Assembly (NCBI GenBank): GCA_965222065.1
Contig: OZ244933.1
Span: forward strand, 124,001-188,000
From: GM7GCV1 sp965222065
GTDB taxonomy: Bacteria > Pseudomonadota > Gammaproteobacteria > Pseudomonadales > GM7GCV1
Reading direction: 5' to 3'
Length of the DNA stretch: 64,000 nt
Both the position numbers and the translations under genes were made by a program. This document shows positions 1 through 8,989 of this stretch, piece after piece. The notes under the pieces were generated by a model. The model did not search any database and was not told the origin of the DNA. It saw only the letters and a program-made list of their open reading frames with translations. Numbering within the stretch: the first letter of the stretch is position 1; each line of letters opens with the position of its first letter.

Positions 1-450
1 CATTTCAGCGGGGATCTGTACGGCGCTTTCGCTGGAGATAAAAATAATTCGGCCCCAGTTTCGGTCTTTCATGGCAGGAAGGTAAAGGCGGCTAAGCCGG
101 ACGCCACTTAAAACATTTACCTCAAAGAAACGCAGCCACTCGTCATCAGAAATCTCTTCAAAGTCGGCAGGTTCAAAAATACCCAGATTATTAACCAGTA
201 TTTCCACGCCCGGATATTTCTGTGCAAGCTGCTCAGCAGCCTCAGGGGTGGAGAGGTCGCCGGCAAAACCAATCAGTTCCCCTTGTACTTCCTGTGCCAA
301 CGTCTTAATGGCGTTATCTACAGTCTCCTGGGAGCGTCCATTAATAATAACCCTGGCTCCCTCGGATGCCAGGGCCTTGGCAATGGCAAAGCCAATACCG
401 GCTGTACTGCCAGTGACCAGGGATAATTTATCAGTCAGCTTTAAATCCAT
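1..450 (-). CDS. Short-chain dehydrogenase/reductase, 3' part cut by window edge
   Basis: NAD(P)-dependent oxidoreductase of the SDR family; substrate unknown. The first 150 residues are present, reading from an ATG at 450 to the window edge. They show the Rossmann cofactor motif TGSTAGIG at residues 13-20, an NNLG motif near residue 87 in place of the usual NNAG, and the strand carrying the catalytic serine (IISS-type, seen as IFISSES). The YxxxK active site would lie beyond base 1 and cannot be seen. It is transcribed leftwards, downstream of a small DUF2798 gene whose stop lies 36 bases upstream of this start. The family call is secure; the reaction is not. Confidence 0.9.
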   Translation of the reverse strand, partial: MDLKLTDKLSLVTGSTAGIGFAIAKALASEGARVIINGRSQETVDNAIKTLAQEVQGELIGFAGDLSTPEAAEQLAQKYPGVEILVNNLGIFEPADFEEISDDEWLRFFEVNVLSGVRLSRLYLPAMKDRNWGRIIFISSESAVQIPAEM

Positions 451-486
451 ATTGATTCCTGTGGGTTCGTGGAATGTATGGCCAGT

Positions 487-726
487 TTAGCGATCTTTGG
501 TTTCTTCTTTCAAAACCAGGTTGACCAGCCGGTTAACAAGGGGTGAAACCAGGATGATTGTTGGAAACGCTACGGCAAATGCAAACATCCAGGCTTTTAT
601 CCAGATAGAGAAGAGATTGCTAACCAGTCCCATGTTAAAAAGCGTAATAACAAAAGACATGATGCAGGACATCAGCAAGGACATAAAAAAGGAAAAAACG
701 TATCGATGATACTTGCGATCAATCAT
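487..726 (-). CDS. DUF2798 family small membrane protein
   Basis: A 79-residue inner-membrane protein. It begins KYHRYVFSFFMSLLMSCIMS (residues 4-23) and has two hydrophobic segments, about residues 9-32 and 42-65, joined by a short amphipathic stretch, with a charged C-terminus (KEETKDR). This is the pattern of the DUF2798 family, whose function is unknown. It starts 24 bases after the end of pabB on the same strand and could be cotranscribed with it, but no functional link is evident. Confidence 0.75.
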   Translation of the reverse strand: MIDRKYHRYVFSFFMSLLMSCIMSFVITLFNMGLVSNLFSIWIKAWMFAFAVAFPTIILVSPLVNRLVNLVLKEETKDR

Positions 727-750
727 TACATGGTTCCTGGCAATTGATGA

Positions 751-2118
751 TTATGGCTTTGGTGTGGCTGGCTGGGCGAGTTCAGATAAAAAATCCTGTT
801 CCAGGCTTTCCATCATCGGTGCCACTTTGTAGAGGGTTTCCTGGAATTCCTTTTCAATGTTTGAATCATGAACAATACCGCCACCGCCCCAGCAATGGAT
901 ATGGGCACCGTCAGCAATCATGGTCCGAATGGCAATACTGGTATGACTATGACCACAAAGACTGATGTAGCCAATGCTGCCGCAATAGAGACTACGCGGC
1001 ATGACTTCCAGCTCTGCGATAATCTCCATGGCCCGCTTTTTGGGCGCACCGGTGATGGAACCACCGGGATGGCAATGCCGTAGCAGTTCCAGAACGCTTA
1101 CTTCCGGGCGCAGGCAACCACGAACCTTGCTCACCAGGTGATGAACATTGGAAAAGCTTTGCAGCTCAAACAGGCTGGGTACCGAGATGGATCCGGGTTC
1201 GCAGGCCTTGCCCAGATCGTTGCGTAACAAATCGACGATCATCAGGTTTTCTGCCCGGTCTTTGGCACTGGCCTGTAATACGTCTGCATTGCGCTGGTCT
1301 ATTTTGGGATCTGTCGCGCGCGGAGCAGTTCCCTTGATCGGCTGGGTTTGTACCTCGCGCCCCTGAACGCGGAGAAATTCCTCCGGTGAATGGGAGATGA
1401 CTGCTTGTCTGTCCAGGCCGATATAGGCAGAAAACGGCGCCGGATGTCGACGGCGCTGGTTTAAATAGGCCGACAGGGTATCGCCCTGGTAGCTGGCCTG
1501 AAAATGCTGGGCATAATTGACCTGGTAGACATCGCCGTCGCGGATATACGTTTTTATTCGTTCAAGAGACTGAAGATATCTCTCCCGGTTTTCCGACGCC
1601 TTAAAGTGGCTGGTCAGTTCAAATTCATGGTCCGGCCGGGGCTCCTCTGCATTGATCAGGTCGAAGACAGTGCGACGGGTTTCAGGGCGGCATGCCGGAT
1701 GAAATACCAGGGAAGCAGAGCGGCGTTGATGGTCGTAGATCAGTGCCCAGAGATAAAGCCCCAAAAAGGCGCTGGGAAAGTTGATCTGTGGCTTATTAGC
1801 AAGATGGTTATCTGCCAAAAAAAGATCGTAGCCCCAGAAGCCTATCAGCCCGCCCTGGAACGGGCAGGTAGCCGCCTGGGCGCCGACCCTGTGTTGGTCC
1901 AGCAGGCCCTGGGCCTCCAGGCAAAAACGCTCTACGCTTTCCGGAGAGTCACCGGTATCGGCAGAAAGAACCTGATGGGGCAGGGCGCTAAGAATGTCAT
2001 AACGACTGCGTGAATTTGCCGGGTAGCCACTATCCAGCCAGACAGGATGTTGTAACGATTTGATTCTCCTGAACATGTCCTCAGGAGCAACCGTGTATTC
2101 AAGATGATGGAATTCCAA
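751..2118 (-). CDS. pabB: Aminodeoxychorismate synthase component I
   Basis: Forms 4-amino-4-deoxychorismate from chorismate and ammonia, the first step toward p-aminobenzoate and folate; cytosolic, normally paired with a glutaminase (PabA). The 455 residues have the anthranilate-synthase-I N-terminal fold (LDSG near residue 29, RYDIL near 38) and the chorismate-binding C-terminal domain with PIKGTAPR, PGGSITGAPKKRAMEII (from residue 351) and CGSIGYI. The length and the lack of a trpE-trpG context favour PabB over TrpE. The longest frame begins with TTG at 2118 and has no clear ribosome site; the next Met is residue 15, but starting there would remove part of the conserved N-terminus. The gene begins 17 bases after the lytic transglycosylase stop. 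Confidence 0.9.
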   Translation of the reverse strand: MEFHHLEYTVAPEDMFRRIKSLQHPVWLDSGYPANSRSRYDILSALPHQVLSADTGDSPESVERFCLEAQGLLDQHRVGAQAATCPFQGGLIGFWGYDLFLADNHLANKPQINFPSAFLGLYLWALIYDHQRRSASLVFHPACRPETRRTVFDLINAEEPRPDHEFELTSHFKASENRERYLQSLERIKTYIRDGDVYQVNYAQHFQASYQGDTLSAYLNQRRRHPAPFSAYIGLDRQAVISHSPEEFLRVQGREVQTQPIKGTAPRATDPKIDQRNADVLQASAKDRAENLMIVDLLRNDLGKACEPGSISVPSLFELQSFSNVHHLVSKVRGCLRPEVSVLELLRHCHPGGSITGAPKKRAMEIIAELEVMPRSLYCGSIGYISLCGHSHTSIAIRTMIADGAHIHCWGGGGIVHDSNIEKEFQETLYKVAPMMESLEQDFLSELAQPATPKP

Positions 2119-2135
2119 GTGACTGATAGGGGCAG

Positions 2136-2741
2136 TTAGTGTTGCCAGTTGTTCATCGCACGGTATACACGTTCAGCGTACCAGGTTTGCGGGTAGCTGC
2201 CGTTGTAGCGAGACAGCGCTTCCGTGGTGTCTCCTTCAGAGAGCTTCAGGTAATAGCTGAGAATACTGGTACCGTAACGAAGGTTGGTGTGCGGATCCGT
2301 CAGGTTATCGTCCGGTCGTCCCAGTTCTTTTTTCCAAAAAGTCATTACTTGCATCAGCCCCTGTGCGCCGGCATGGGAAATGGCGTAACGATCAAACCGA
2401 CTTTCCACCTCAATGACCGCAAGGACGAGATTGGGGCTGATCCCACTGGACCGGGATTCCCGGTGCACAGACTGCAATATCTGGAGTTTTTCCCTGTCAT
2501 TGATTTCGAAGTCCTGCAGGCGCGGATACATGCTTTCGTACCAGACTTCGGCCTCGTATGAGTCGGTGAAGCCGTGTTCTTCCAGAACATCCTGTTCGAG
2601 GTAGGCAAGCAGTTCCCGGTCGATGTCTTCCGCATTCTGCAAGCCGGGCTGGGCCAGCAGCAGTCCGCTCCAGCCTGCCAAAAACAGGTTAGTTAGCAGT
2701 TTTGCCTGTCGCCTGAGACAAAAATTCAAGAAGTTGGTCAC
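2136..2741 (-). CDS. Lytic transglycosylase, SLT domain
   Basis: Periplasmic peptidoglycan-cleaving enzyme of the soluble-lytic-transglycosylase type. The catalytic domain shows LVLAVIEVESRFD with the active-site glutamate, GAQGLMQVM, the NLRYG stretch and the RYNGS motif. The open frame extends up to 2786, inside the end of proS. A GTG at 2741 gives MTNFLNFCLRRQAKLLT followed by a hydrophobic run ending LLLA-QPG, a believable signal peptide; a TTG slightly further in is also possible. Either way the gene overlaps the 3' end of proS by about 50 bases, which suggests translational coupling. Which sub-family it belongs to cannot be settled from sequence alone. Confidence 0.8.
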   Translation of the reverse strand: MTNFLNFCLRRQAKLLTNLFLAGWSGLLLAQPGLQNAEDIDRELLAYLEQDVLEEHGFTDSYEAEVWYESMYPRLQDFEINDREKLQILQSVHRESRSSGISPNLVLAVIEVESRFDRYAISHAGAQGLMQVMTFWKKELGRPDDNLTDPHTNLRYGTSILSYYLKLSEGDTTEALSRYNGSYPQTWYAERVYRAMNNWQH

Positions 2742-4410
2742 GGGGTATGTCCTGATTCTCGTCACTTTGCCTGGATCGATACTCAATCATACCTGATTCC
2801 AGGCCCCGGTCACCTACAACCAGGCGATGGGGGATACCCATAAGTTCGATATCAGCCAGCATGCCACCCAGGCGCGCCTTCGGCTCGTCCATATAAATAA
2901 CTTCATAACCTGCGCCTGTGAGCTCGCTGTAGAGTGCTTCACAAGCCTCGGCGACTTCAGGGGATTTGTGCATGTTGATAGGAACCAGCGCAATCTGGAA
3001 CGGGGCAATGGCTTGCGGCCAGATAATACCCCTGTCATCGTGGTTTTGTTCAATAGCGGCGGCCACAATACGTGTTACCCCGATACCGTAACACCCCATA
3101 ATGACGGTTGATTCCTTGCCGTCCTCGCCCAGAACCCGGGCATTCATTGCTTCACTGTACTTGGTTCCCAGCTGGAAAATGTGTCCCACTTCGATGCCGC
3201 GTTTGATCTGGATGGTTCCTTTGCCGCATGGCGAAGGGTCGCCGGCTTCAATATTGCGAATATCCACAATATTCAGGTTGTCCCGGGATTCCCAGTTGGC
3301 ATTTTTTAAGTGATAACCATCCTTGTTGGCCCCGCAGACAAAGTTGGCGGTTGCGGCCGCTGCACGATCGACCAGAACTGGCAGCCTCAGATCAATTGGC
3401 CCAAGAGAGCCAGTTCCACAATTTATCGCCGCGCGGATGTCGTTTTCCTCAGCAAATTGCAACGGGCTGGCAACACCGGGTTGCTTGGCTGCCTTGACAT
3501 CGTTGAGGCTGTGATCGCCTCGGAGCACCAGTGCGACCAACGGCTGATCGTCGCTGTCTCCCTTGACGATCAGGGTTTTTACGCTTTGTGTCTTGGAGAC
3601 ATCAAGAAACTGGCAGACGTCGCCGATGGTTTTCTGGTCGGGCGTCGCTACTTCTTCGGCTGCCTGCCCGTTTGGTGTCTGGTTTTCCGGAGCCAGGGCT
3701 TCAGCCATTTCCACATTGGCCGCGAAATCACTGCTGTCGCTAAAGGCAATATCGTCTTCACCAGAGTCGGCCAGAACATGGAATTCGTGGGAATGACTGC
3801 CACCGATGCTGCCGGTATCGGCCAGTACCGGGCGATATTCCAGGCCAATGCGGTCAAACATGGCACAGTAGGCGTCATGCATGTCTTCGTAGGTTTCCTG
3901 CAGGGAAGGCTGGTCGATATGAAAAGAATAGGCATCTTTCATAATAAATTCGCGTGAGCGCATCACACCAAAGCGTGGGCGAATTTCGTCGCGAAACTTG
4001 GTTTGGATCTGGTAAAGATTTACCGGTAACTGCCGGTAACTGTTGATTTCATTACGTACCAGATCGGTAATCACTTCCTCATGGGTTGGTCCCATGCAAA
4101 AGTCCCGCTCATGTCGGTCCTTCATGCGCATAAGCTCGGGCCCGTATTGCTCCCAGCGACCACTTTCTTCCCAGAGCTCTGCCGGTTGTGTGACGGGCAT
4201 AAGCACTTCCTGGGCGCCAGCACGGTTCATTTCCTGGCGGACGATATCCTGGACTTTTTGCAGGACCCGTATTCCCAAAGGTAGCCAGGTGTACAGACCG
4301 GAGGCCAGACGACGGATCAGTCCGGCACGCAGCATCAGCTTGTGGCTGATAACTTCGGCGTCGGAAGGGGTCTCTTTCAGGGTGGAAATCAGGAATCGGG
4401 TAGCGCGCAT
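2689..4410 (-). CDS. proS: Prolyl-tRNA synthetase
   Basis: Charges tRNA-Pro with proline in the cytosol. The 573 residues match the bacterial-type ProRS: an N-terminal class II catalytic core (LPLGIRVLQKVQDIVRQEMN region, GPTHEEVITDLVRNE for motif 2, and GIGVTRIVAAAIEQ for motif 3), a central YbaK-like editing insertion at about residues 225-390, and a C-terminal anticodon-binding domain. The start is ATG at 4410. Downstream it overlaps a lytic transglycosylase gene. It is the first large gene after the HD-GYP/cNMP pair, with an 86-base gap. Confidence 0.97.
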   Translation of the reverse strand: MRATRFLISTLKETPSDAEVISHKLMLRAGLIRRLASGLYTWLPLGIRVLQKVQDIVRQEMNRAGAQEVLMPVTQPAELWEESGRWEQYGPELMRMKDRHERDFCMGPTHEEVITDLVRNEINSYRQLPVNLYQIQTKFRDEIRPRFGVMRSREFIMKDAYSFHIDQPSLQETYEDMHDAYCAMFDRIGLEYRPVLADTGSIGGSHSHEFHVLADSGEDDIAFSDSSDFAANVEMAEALAPENQTPNGQAAEEVATPDQKTIGDVCQFLDVSKTQSVKTLIVKGDSDDQPLVALVLRGDHSLNDVKAAKQPGVASPLQFAEENDIRAAINCGTGSLGPIDLRLPVLVDRAAAATANFVCGANKDGYHLKNANWESRDNLNIVDIRNIEAGDPSPCGKGTIQIKRGIEVGHIFQLGTKYSEAMNARVLGEDGKESTVIMGCYGIGVTRIVAAAIEQNHDDRGIIWPQAIAPFQIALVPINMHKSPEVAEACEALYSELTGAGYEVIYMDEPKARLGGMLADIELMGIPHRLVVGDRGLESGMIEYRSRQSDENQDIPRDQLLEFLSQATGKTAN

Positions 4411-4496
4411 TGGTTCAGTCGTGGATTGAAAGGTCGCACATTCTACGTTCTGGTATGGATTGGGTACAGATTGGAAGTGAATTTACTCGCGCTCAA

Positions 4497-5168
4497 TTAC
4501 TGGATTTCCATCGAGCGGTGAAAAGCAACCAGTTGATTGCATTCCTTGAGCACATGACCAATCTCTGCTGCCTGTCTGGAAATAATTTCCAGCGAGCCTT
4601 GCGGGTCAAAGGCAAAGTCATGGACTGATGGAACAGAGCGCCTGATATCCCTGGCGGTTTTGGCCAGTTTGGCGATACGGGGACTATCGGGGTACTTCAT
4701 TTCGAACATATCCACCCGCCATTTAAGGGACTGGGTCAGGTCGCGCCAGAAAATAAAATACACCCGGTCATCCAGTTCCGGATAACGATCCCTGTTGGTA
4801 AAGGTTTCCTGACGAAAGCTTAGTGTGGTGGCGGTGTCACTGGTCACCCTGACCGTCGCCTGGCGGTCTTGCACATCGAGAGCCAGAGATAGCTCGCCAA
4901 TCATTTCGCCCGGGCGAATAATACCGATCTGGATGTGCTTGTTGAGCTCGTCATCGCGAACATAGGCGCCCATCTGGCCATCGACGACAAAGTACAACTC
5001 TTTGGACGCCGTGCCCTGATGCATAAGAATCTCTCCCCGGTTCAGTTCGCGCTTGCGGGAAATATTCATCAGGACATGAAACTGCGCACTGTCGACTTCG
5101 TGCACGGCACGAAGGAAGTTGATGCTGTCGAGAACATCATTGTCACCTTCGGTAATGCGCTTGACCAT
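4497..5168 (-). CDS. Stand-alone cyclic-nucleotide-binding domain protein
   Basis: A 223-residue cytosolic protein. Residues about 20-130 form a CRP-type cyclic-nucleotide-binding fold: GEILMHQGTASKELYFVVDGQMGAY, then a phosphate-binding cassette GEMIGELSLALDVQDRQATV with the ligand-contacting Arg. The remaining ~90 residues are helical and show no winged helix, so it is not an obvious CRP/FNR regulator. Known relatives use such domains to control a partner or to bind cAMP or c-di-GMP; the ligand here is unknown. It begins 21 bases after the degenerate HD-GYP gene, on the same strand, so the two are probably one operon and may act together. Confidence 0.75.
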   Translation of the reverse strand: MVKRITEGDNDVLDSINFLRAVHEVDSAQFHVLMNISRKRELNRGEILMHQGTASKELYFVVDGQMGAYVRDDELNKHIQIGIIRPGEMIGELSLALDVQDRQATVRVTSDTATTLSFRQETFTNRDRYPELDDRVYFIFWRDLTQSLKWRVDMFEMKYPDSPRIAKLAKTARDIRRSVPSVHDFAFDPQGSLEIISRQAAEIGHVLKECNQLVAFHRSMEIQ

Positions 5169-5189
5169 GGAACTAAACGTTCTGCAACG

Positions 5190-6521
5190 CTATTTTTTTC
5201 TGCCGAAAAACTTTTTGAAAATGCCGCCGGGCGAACTGGTACTCGACGAAGAGGCTGAGGAATCCAGTCGTTGATACTCTTGCTGGATCTCGCGCATATC
5301 AATATTAAAAGAGGCCGTGGATAAATCCTTCAGGATCCTGGCGTTTACCCCTTCGGTATTATCCGGCTGCTGGGCCGCCAGGCTGATCACCCGTTTTTCC
5401 TCCAGGGGCTGGCCTTCTTCGTCCGTGATCACCATCACTTTGGGCTTTAACCGGAATTTTTCATCCTGGTCGACCACCACGGCAACTTCGCCGGTATCCA
5501 GTTGAAGAATGGTGCCTAGCGGATAAGTGCCCAGTGATTCAATAAACTGGACCGCCAGCTCATCCTGAAATGCCCGGCCACGCTGGCTGTATATAAAACG
5601 GGCCGCTTCGGAGGAGGACATGGCATCCCGTCCCCGGTTTAGCGGGTTAAGCGCCAGATCGTATGCTGTGGCTATCGAGGTAATACGGGCCAGCAGTGGA
5701 ATGTCCTCTCCAGCCAGTCCCCTGGGCTTTCCGGTGCCGTTAAATTTTTCACGGTGACAGGCGATGATCTGGATGACTTCCTTGTGCATCTTGGACATTT
5801 CCGCCAGCTTGATACTTTCCTGAACCGCTTCGTCCGCCGTGGTAATTTTTTTCCCTTCCTTTCTGCTTTGCAACTGCCCCATGTCTTTGATCATGGAGCC
5901 GATAGCCAGCCATTTAAGGTCCTGTTCATCCAGGCCAATATGCCGACCACACAGCAGGGCCCAGGTGGATGTTCGCAGGGCATGGTCATAAACCTTGTTG
6001 TTGTGGCGCTGGATGAGTGCCAGCCATGAAAGGGCAGAAGGATAGGCGACGGCACTGGAAACCAGGGTGGAGGAAGCTTTGCTGACGTCCTGGGGATTGA
6101 CCAGGGAGTTTTCCGACACGCCTTTAAATACGCTGGTAAGGGATGTTTGTACCTTCTGGTAGGACTCACGGGCCAGTTTCATCTCGGTACTGGACATACG
6201 AGGTCTGGCTTGATACTTGTCCTTGTTTATTGGCAGGGGTTTTTCTGATTTTTTGTACGGATCGTTCGGGTTGCCCTTGGGTGGAGGCGGTGCTGCGGCA
6301 GCACGCTCCCTGGCGGCCTCGTCCATGTTGATGGACTGTGCGTTATCAACGTATACGTACTTGCACAAGGACTGAAGCTTGGCCAGTACCTTGGGAGAAC
6401 TAACAACAAATCCCTGAAGCAAGAAAGGCGAGTCTTCCCATGGACGGTCCAGCGCAGAGACGTACATGCCCATCTGTATTTCAGAGGCGAGAATTTTGGA
6501 TTGTTTCAGTTCTTGTGCCAT
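5190..6521 (-). CDS. Degenerate HD-GYP domain protein with DUF3391
   Basis: A 443-residue protein related to c-di-GMP phosphodiesterases. Residues 8-60 form the DUF3391 domain (MGMYVSALDRPW, KYVYVD). Residues about 165-330 align with HD-GYP, but the metal site is broken: the first His is kept (H180), the HD pair is KD (212-213), the second His of HHE is Arg (257), GYP is GKP (264-266), and the later conserved Asp is Thr (285). The catalytic activity is therefore probably lost (inference). A Pro/Ala linker spans residues 74-110. The C-terminus is a serine-rich run followed by a basic tail GGIFKKFFGRKK. It leads the pair with the cNMP-binding gene and diverges from fmdB. Confidence 0.85.
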   Translation of the reverse strand: MAQELKQSKILASEIQMGMYVSALDRPWEDSPFLLQGFVVSSPKVLAKLQSLCKYVYVDNAQSINMDEAARERAAAAPPPPKGNPNDPYKKSEKPLPINKDKYQARPRMSSTEMKLARESYQKVQTSLTSVFKGVSENSLVNPQDVSKASSTLVSSAVAYPSALSWLALIQRHNNKVYDHALRTSTWALLCGRHIGLDEQDLKWLAIGSMIKDMGQLQSRKEGKKITTADEAVQESIKLAEMSKMHKEVIQIIACHREKFNGTGKPRGLAGEDIPLLARITSIATAYDLALNPLNRGRDAMSSSEAARFIYSQRGRAFQDELAVQFIESLGTYPLGTILQLDTGEVAVVVDQDEKFRLKPKVMVITDEEGQPLEEKRVISLAAQQPDNTEGVNARILKDLSTASFNIDMREIQQEYQRLDSSASSSSTSSPGGIFKKFFGRKK

Positions 6522-6674
6522 GAGAATCCGTAAGTAAGAAAATTTTCTTTAGTGTTAGAGGCTTATAAAAGACTCTTCAAAAGTTTCATAGCAGATTATC
6601 AAGGCATTTGAACTATTTTGGTACCCATTATTGCCACAATCTTTTGTAAGGCAATATTTGCGCTGCCTATTTGA

Positions 6675-6703
6675 TTCACTGACCTGACCGCCTCATGTAT
6701 AAT
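6675..6703 (+). promoter_or_regulatory. Candidate sigma70 promoter for fmdB-aspS
   Basis: A perfect TATAAT at 6698-6703 is preceded by a weak -35 (TTCACT, 6675-6680) at 17 bases and followed by a GC-rich CGCGCGC discriminator. Such discriminators are typical of growth-rate and stringently controlled promoters. It lies about 70 bases upstream of the fmdB start. No mapping data; inferred from sequence. Confidence 0.5.
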
Positions 6704-6772
6704 CGCGCGCTTTTTAAACCAGCGATCAATCGACCTGTTTAAGCGACCTATTCAAGTCAAGCGAGTATCAAC

Positions 6773-7090
6773 ATGCCGTTTTATGAATATCGATGCCAGG
6801 AATGTGGGCACCAGTTTGATGTGTTACAAAAAATTTCGGATGACTCTTTAAAGGATTGTCCCGATTGCCAAAAACCGGCACTGGTTAAGCTGGTTTCTGC
6901 GCCTGCCTTTCGACTCAGTGGGTCCGGCTGGTATGAGACAGATTTTAAAACGGACAAGGACAAGAAGAAAAATCTCGCTGATTCCCGGGGCGACTCGGGT
7001 GAGAAAAAATCCGGTAGCGATGCTGGCAAGTCGGAAACAAAGCCTGCCGTAGAGAAAAAGACAGACAAACCCAAGCCGACTGCGGCCTAA
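6773..7090 (+). CDS. FmdB-family zinc ribbon protein
   Basis: A 105-residue protein with an N-terminal zinc ribbon: MPFYEYRCQECGHQFD with CxxC at residues 8-11 and CPDCQ at about residue 34. It continues with the SAPAFRLSGSGWYETDFK stretch found in the family. The last 45 residues are Lys/Ser/Asp-rich and of low complexity. FmdB-type proteins are widespread; their role is unclear, possibly regulatory. It lies 26 bases before aspS and is conserved beside aspS in many gammaproteobacteria, so cotranscription is likely. Confidence 0.9.
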   Translation: MPFYEYRCQECGHQFDVLQKISDDSLKDCPDCQKPALVKLVSAPAFRLSGSGWYETDFKTDKDKKKNLADSRGDSGEKKSGSDAGKSETKPAVEKKTDKPKPTAA

Positions 7091-7116
7091 ACAGACATTC
7101 GATTTAGAGAGTATTA

Positions 7117-8892
7117 ATGCGAACAGATTATTGTGGGACCCTGGGGTCCAGTGACATCGACCGTGAAGTGACGCTTTGTGGCTGGGTGGATCGTCGACGA
7201 GACCACGGCGGTGTGATTTTTATCGATCTGCGTGACCGGGATGGCATTGTCCAGGTGGTTTTCGACCCGGATGGCAAAGAGTTTTTTCATCTGGCGGACA
7301 AGGTGCGTTCCGAGTACGTGCTTAAGGTAACCGGCCGGGTTCGCGCCCGCGATGCGGCAACGGTTAACCCCAATATGAAAACCGGCGAGATCGAGGTATT
7401 TGGTCTGGCGCTGGAGATTTTGAATACGTCTGAGACCCCCTCATTCCAGCTGGATGAGCATACGTCAGTCGGTGAAGAGGTTCGTCTTCGTGACCGTTTC
7501 CTGGATTTGCGGCGCACCGAAATGCAAAAGAACCTGCAACTGCGTGCCCGAATTACCAGTGCTGTTCGTTCTTCCCTGGAAGAGCAGGGCTTTCTGGATA
7601 TTGAAACACCCATCCTGACTCGCGCGACGCCGGAAGGCGCCCGTGACTACCTGGTTCCCTCCAGGACCCATGAAGGCAAGTTCTTTGCACTGCCCCAGTC
7701 GCCCCAGCTGTTTAAGCAGCTTCTGATGGTTTCCGGCTACGATCGTTACTACCAGATTGCCAAATGTTTCCGCGATGAGGATTTGCGGGCAGATCGGCAA
7801 CCGGAATTCACCCAGATTGATATCGAGGCTTCTTTCGTGGAAGAAGATGACATCATGGCGGTCAGTGAAACCATGGTTCGTGATCTTTTCAGCTCGGTGC
7901 TTTCTGTCGATTTGGGGGATTTCCCACGAATGACCTATGCCGAAGCCATGTCGCGTTTCGGTTCAGATAAACCCGACTTGCGTATCCCACTGGAAATGGT
8001 GGATGTGGGCGACCTGATGCAAGGCGTTGAATTCAAGGTGTTCTCCGGCCCGGCGACCGACCCCAAAGGCCGTGTGGCTGCCATCAAGGTGCCCGGCGGC
8101 AATGACAAGCTGACCCGCAAACAGATTGATGATTACACCAAATTTGTCGGCATATACGGTGCCAAGGGGCTGGCTTACATCAAGTGTAACGACATCAGCG
8201 ATCTGGCTGAGGGACTGCAGTCACCTATTGTTAAATTCCTGCCGGAAGATGTGCGCGCCGCCATTCTGGAGCGAACAGGTGCCGAGAATGGCGACCTGAT
8301 TTTCTTCGGGGCGGACAAGGCCACGGTGGTGAATGAATCCCTGGGTGCACTCAGGTGCAAGCTGGGCGCCGATCTGGAATTGTATACCTGCGAATGGGCC
8401 CCTCTTTGGGTGGTGGATTTCCCCATGTTTGAAGAAACCGATGAAGGCTGGCATGCGCTCCATCATCCGTTTACCGCGCCCAGTGTTTCTGCCGAAGAGC
8501 TAAAGGCCAATCCGGGCGAAGCTCTGTCTAGAGCCTATGACATGGTCATTAACGGGACTGAATTGGGCGGCGGGTCGATCCGTATTCACAACCAGGATAT
8601 GCAAAAAGCTGTGTTTGACGTGTTGGGAATTACCAGGGAAGAAGCCGATGAAAAGTTTGGTTTCCTGTTGCGTGCCCTTGGTTACGGTGCGCCTCCCCAC
8701 GGTGGTCTGGCGTTTGGTCTGGATCGTCTGGTGATGCTGATGGTGGGAGCGGATTCCATTCGTGATGTCATTGCCTTCCCGAAAACACAATCAGCACAGT
8801 GCCTGATGACCGATGCGCCGGGGCTGGTCAGTAATACCCAGCTTAGGGATCTGCATCTGCGTTTGCGGGAAAAACCCAAGGCAGAGGAATAA
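7117..8892 (+). CDS. aspS: Aspartyl-tRNA synthetase
   Basis: Charges tRNA-Asp (or, in non-discriminating forms, also tRNA-Asn) with aspartate. The 591 residues match the bacterial AspRS layout: an N-terminal OB anticodon-binding domain (CGWVDRRRDHGGVIFIDLRD), class II motif 2 (FRDEDLRADRQPEFTQIDIE), the bacterial GAD insertion at about residues 285-420, and motif 3 (GLAFGLDRLVMLMVG). The start ATG at 7117 follows GAGAG. It is the middle gene of fmdB-aspS-yebC. Whether it is discriminating depends on gatCAB elsewhere in the genome. Confidence 0.97.
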   Translation: MRTDYCGTLGSSDIDREVTLCGWVDRRRDHGGVIFIDLRDRDGIVQVVFDPDGKEFFHLADKVRSEYVLKVTGRVRARDAATVNPNMKTGEIEVFGLALEILNTSETPSFQLDEHTSVGEEVRLRDRFLDLRRTEMQKNLQLRARITSAVRSSLEEQGFLDIETPILTRATPEGARDYLVPSRTHEGKFFALPQSPQLFKQLLMVSGYDRYYQIAKCFRDEDLRADRQPEFTQIDIEASFVEEDDIMAVSETMVRDLFSSVLSVDLGDFPRMTYAEAMSRFGSDKPDLRIPLEMVDVGDLMQGVEFKVFSGPATDPKGRVAAIKVPGGNDKLTRKQIDDYTKFVGIYGAKGLAYIKCNDISDLAEGLQSPIVKFLPEDVRAAILERTGAENGDLIFFGADKATVVNESLGALRCKLGADLELYTCEWAPLWVVDFPMFEETDEGWHALHHPFTAPSVSAEELKANPGEALSRAYDMVINGTELGGGSIRIHNQDMQKAVFDVLGITREEADEKFGFLLRALGYGAPPHGGLAFGLDRLVMLMVGADSIRDVIAFPKTQSAQCLMTDAPGLVSNTQLRDLHLRLREKPKAEE

Positions 8893-8900
8893 CTCCTGTA

Positions 8901-8921
8901 GGGCAGGTTTCTTGCCTGCCC
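8901..8921 (+). repeat. Hairpin between aspS and yebC
   Basis: GGGCAGG, loop TTTCTTG, CCTGCCC: a perfect 7-bp stem just after the aspS stop. No T-run follows, so it is more likely an mRNA-stabilising or weak attenuating structure than a rho-independent terminator. Confidence 0.5.
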
Positions 8922-8931
8922 TTGTCCCCAA

Positions 8932-8969
8932 CCCGAGAATCATCCAAAAGCCCGAGAATCATCCAAAAG
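8932..8969 (+). repeat. Perfect 19-bp tandem duplication before yebC
   Basis: CCCGAGAATCATCCAAAAG occurs twice head to tail (8932-8950 and 8951-8969). It ends about 20 bases before the yebC start codon, within the likely 5' leader. Origin by replication slippage is the simplest reading. Confidence 0.9.
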
Positions 8970-8989
8970 AAAGTTCAGAGGTAAAAAGA

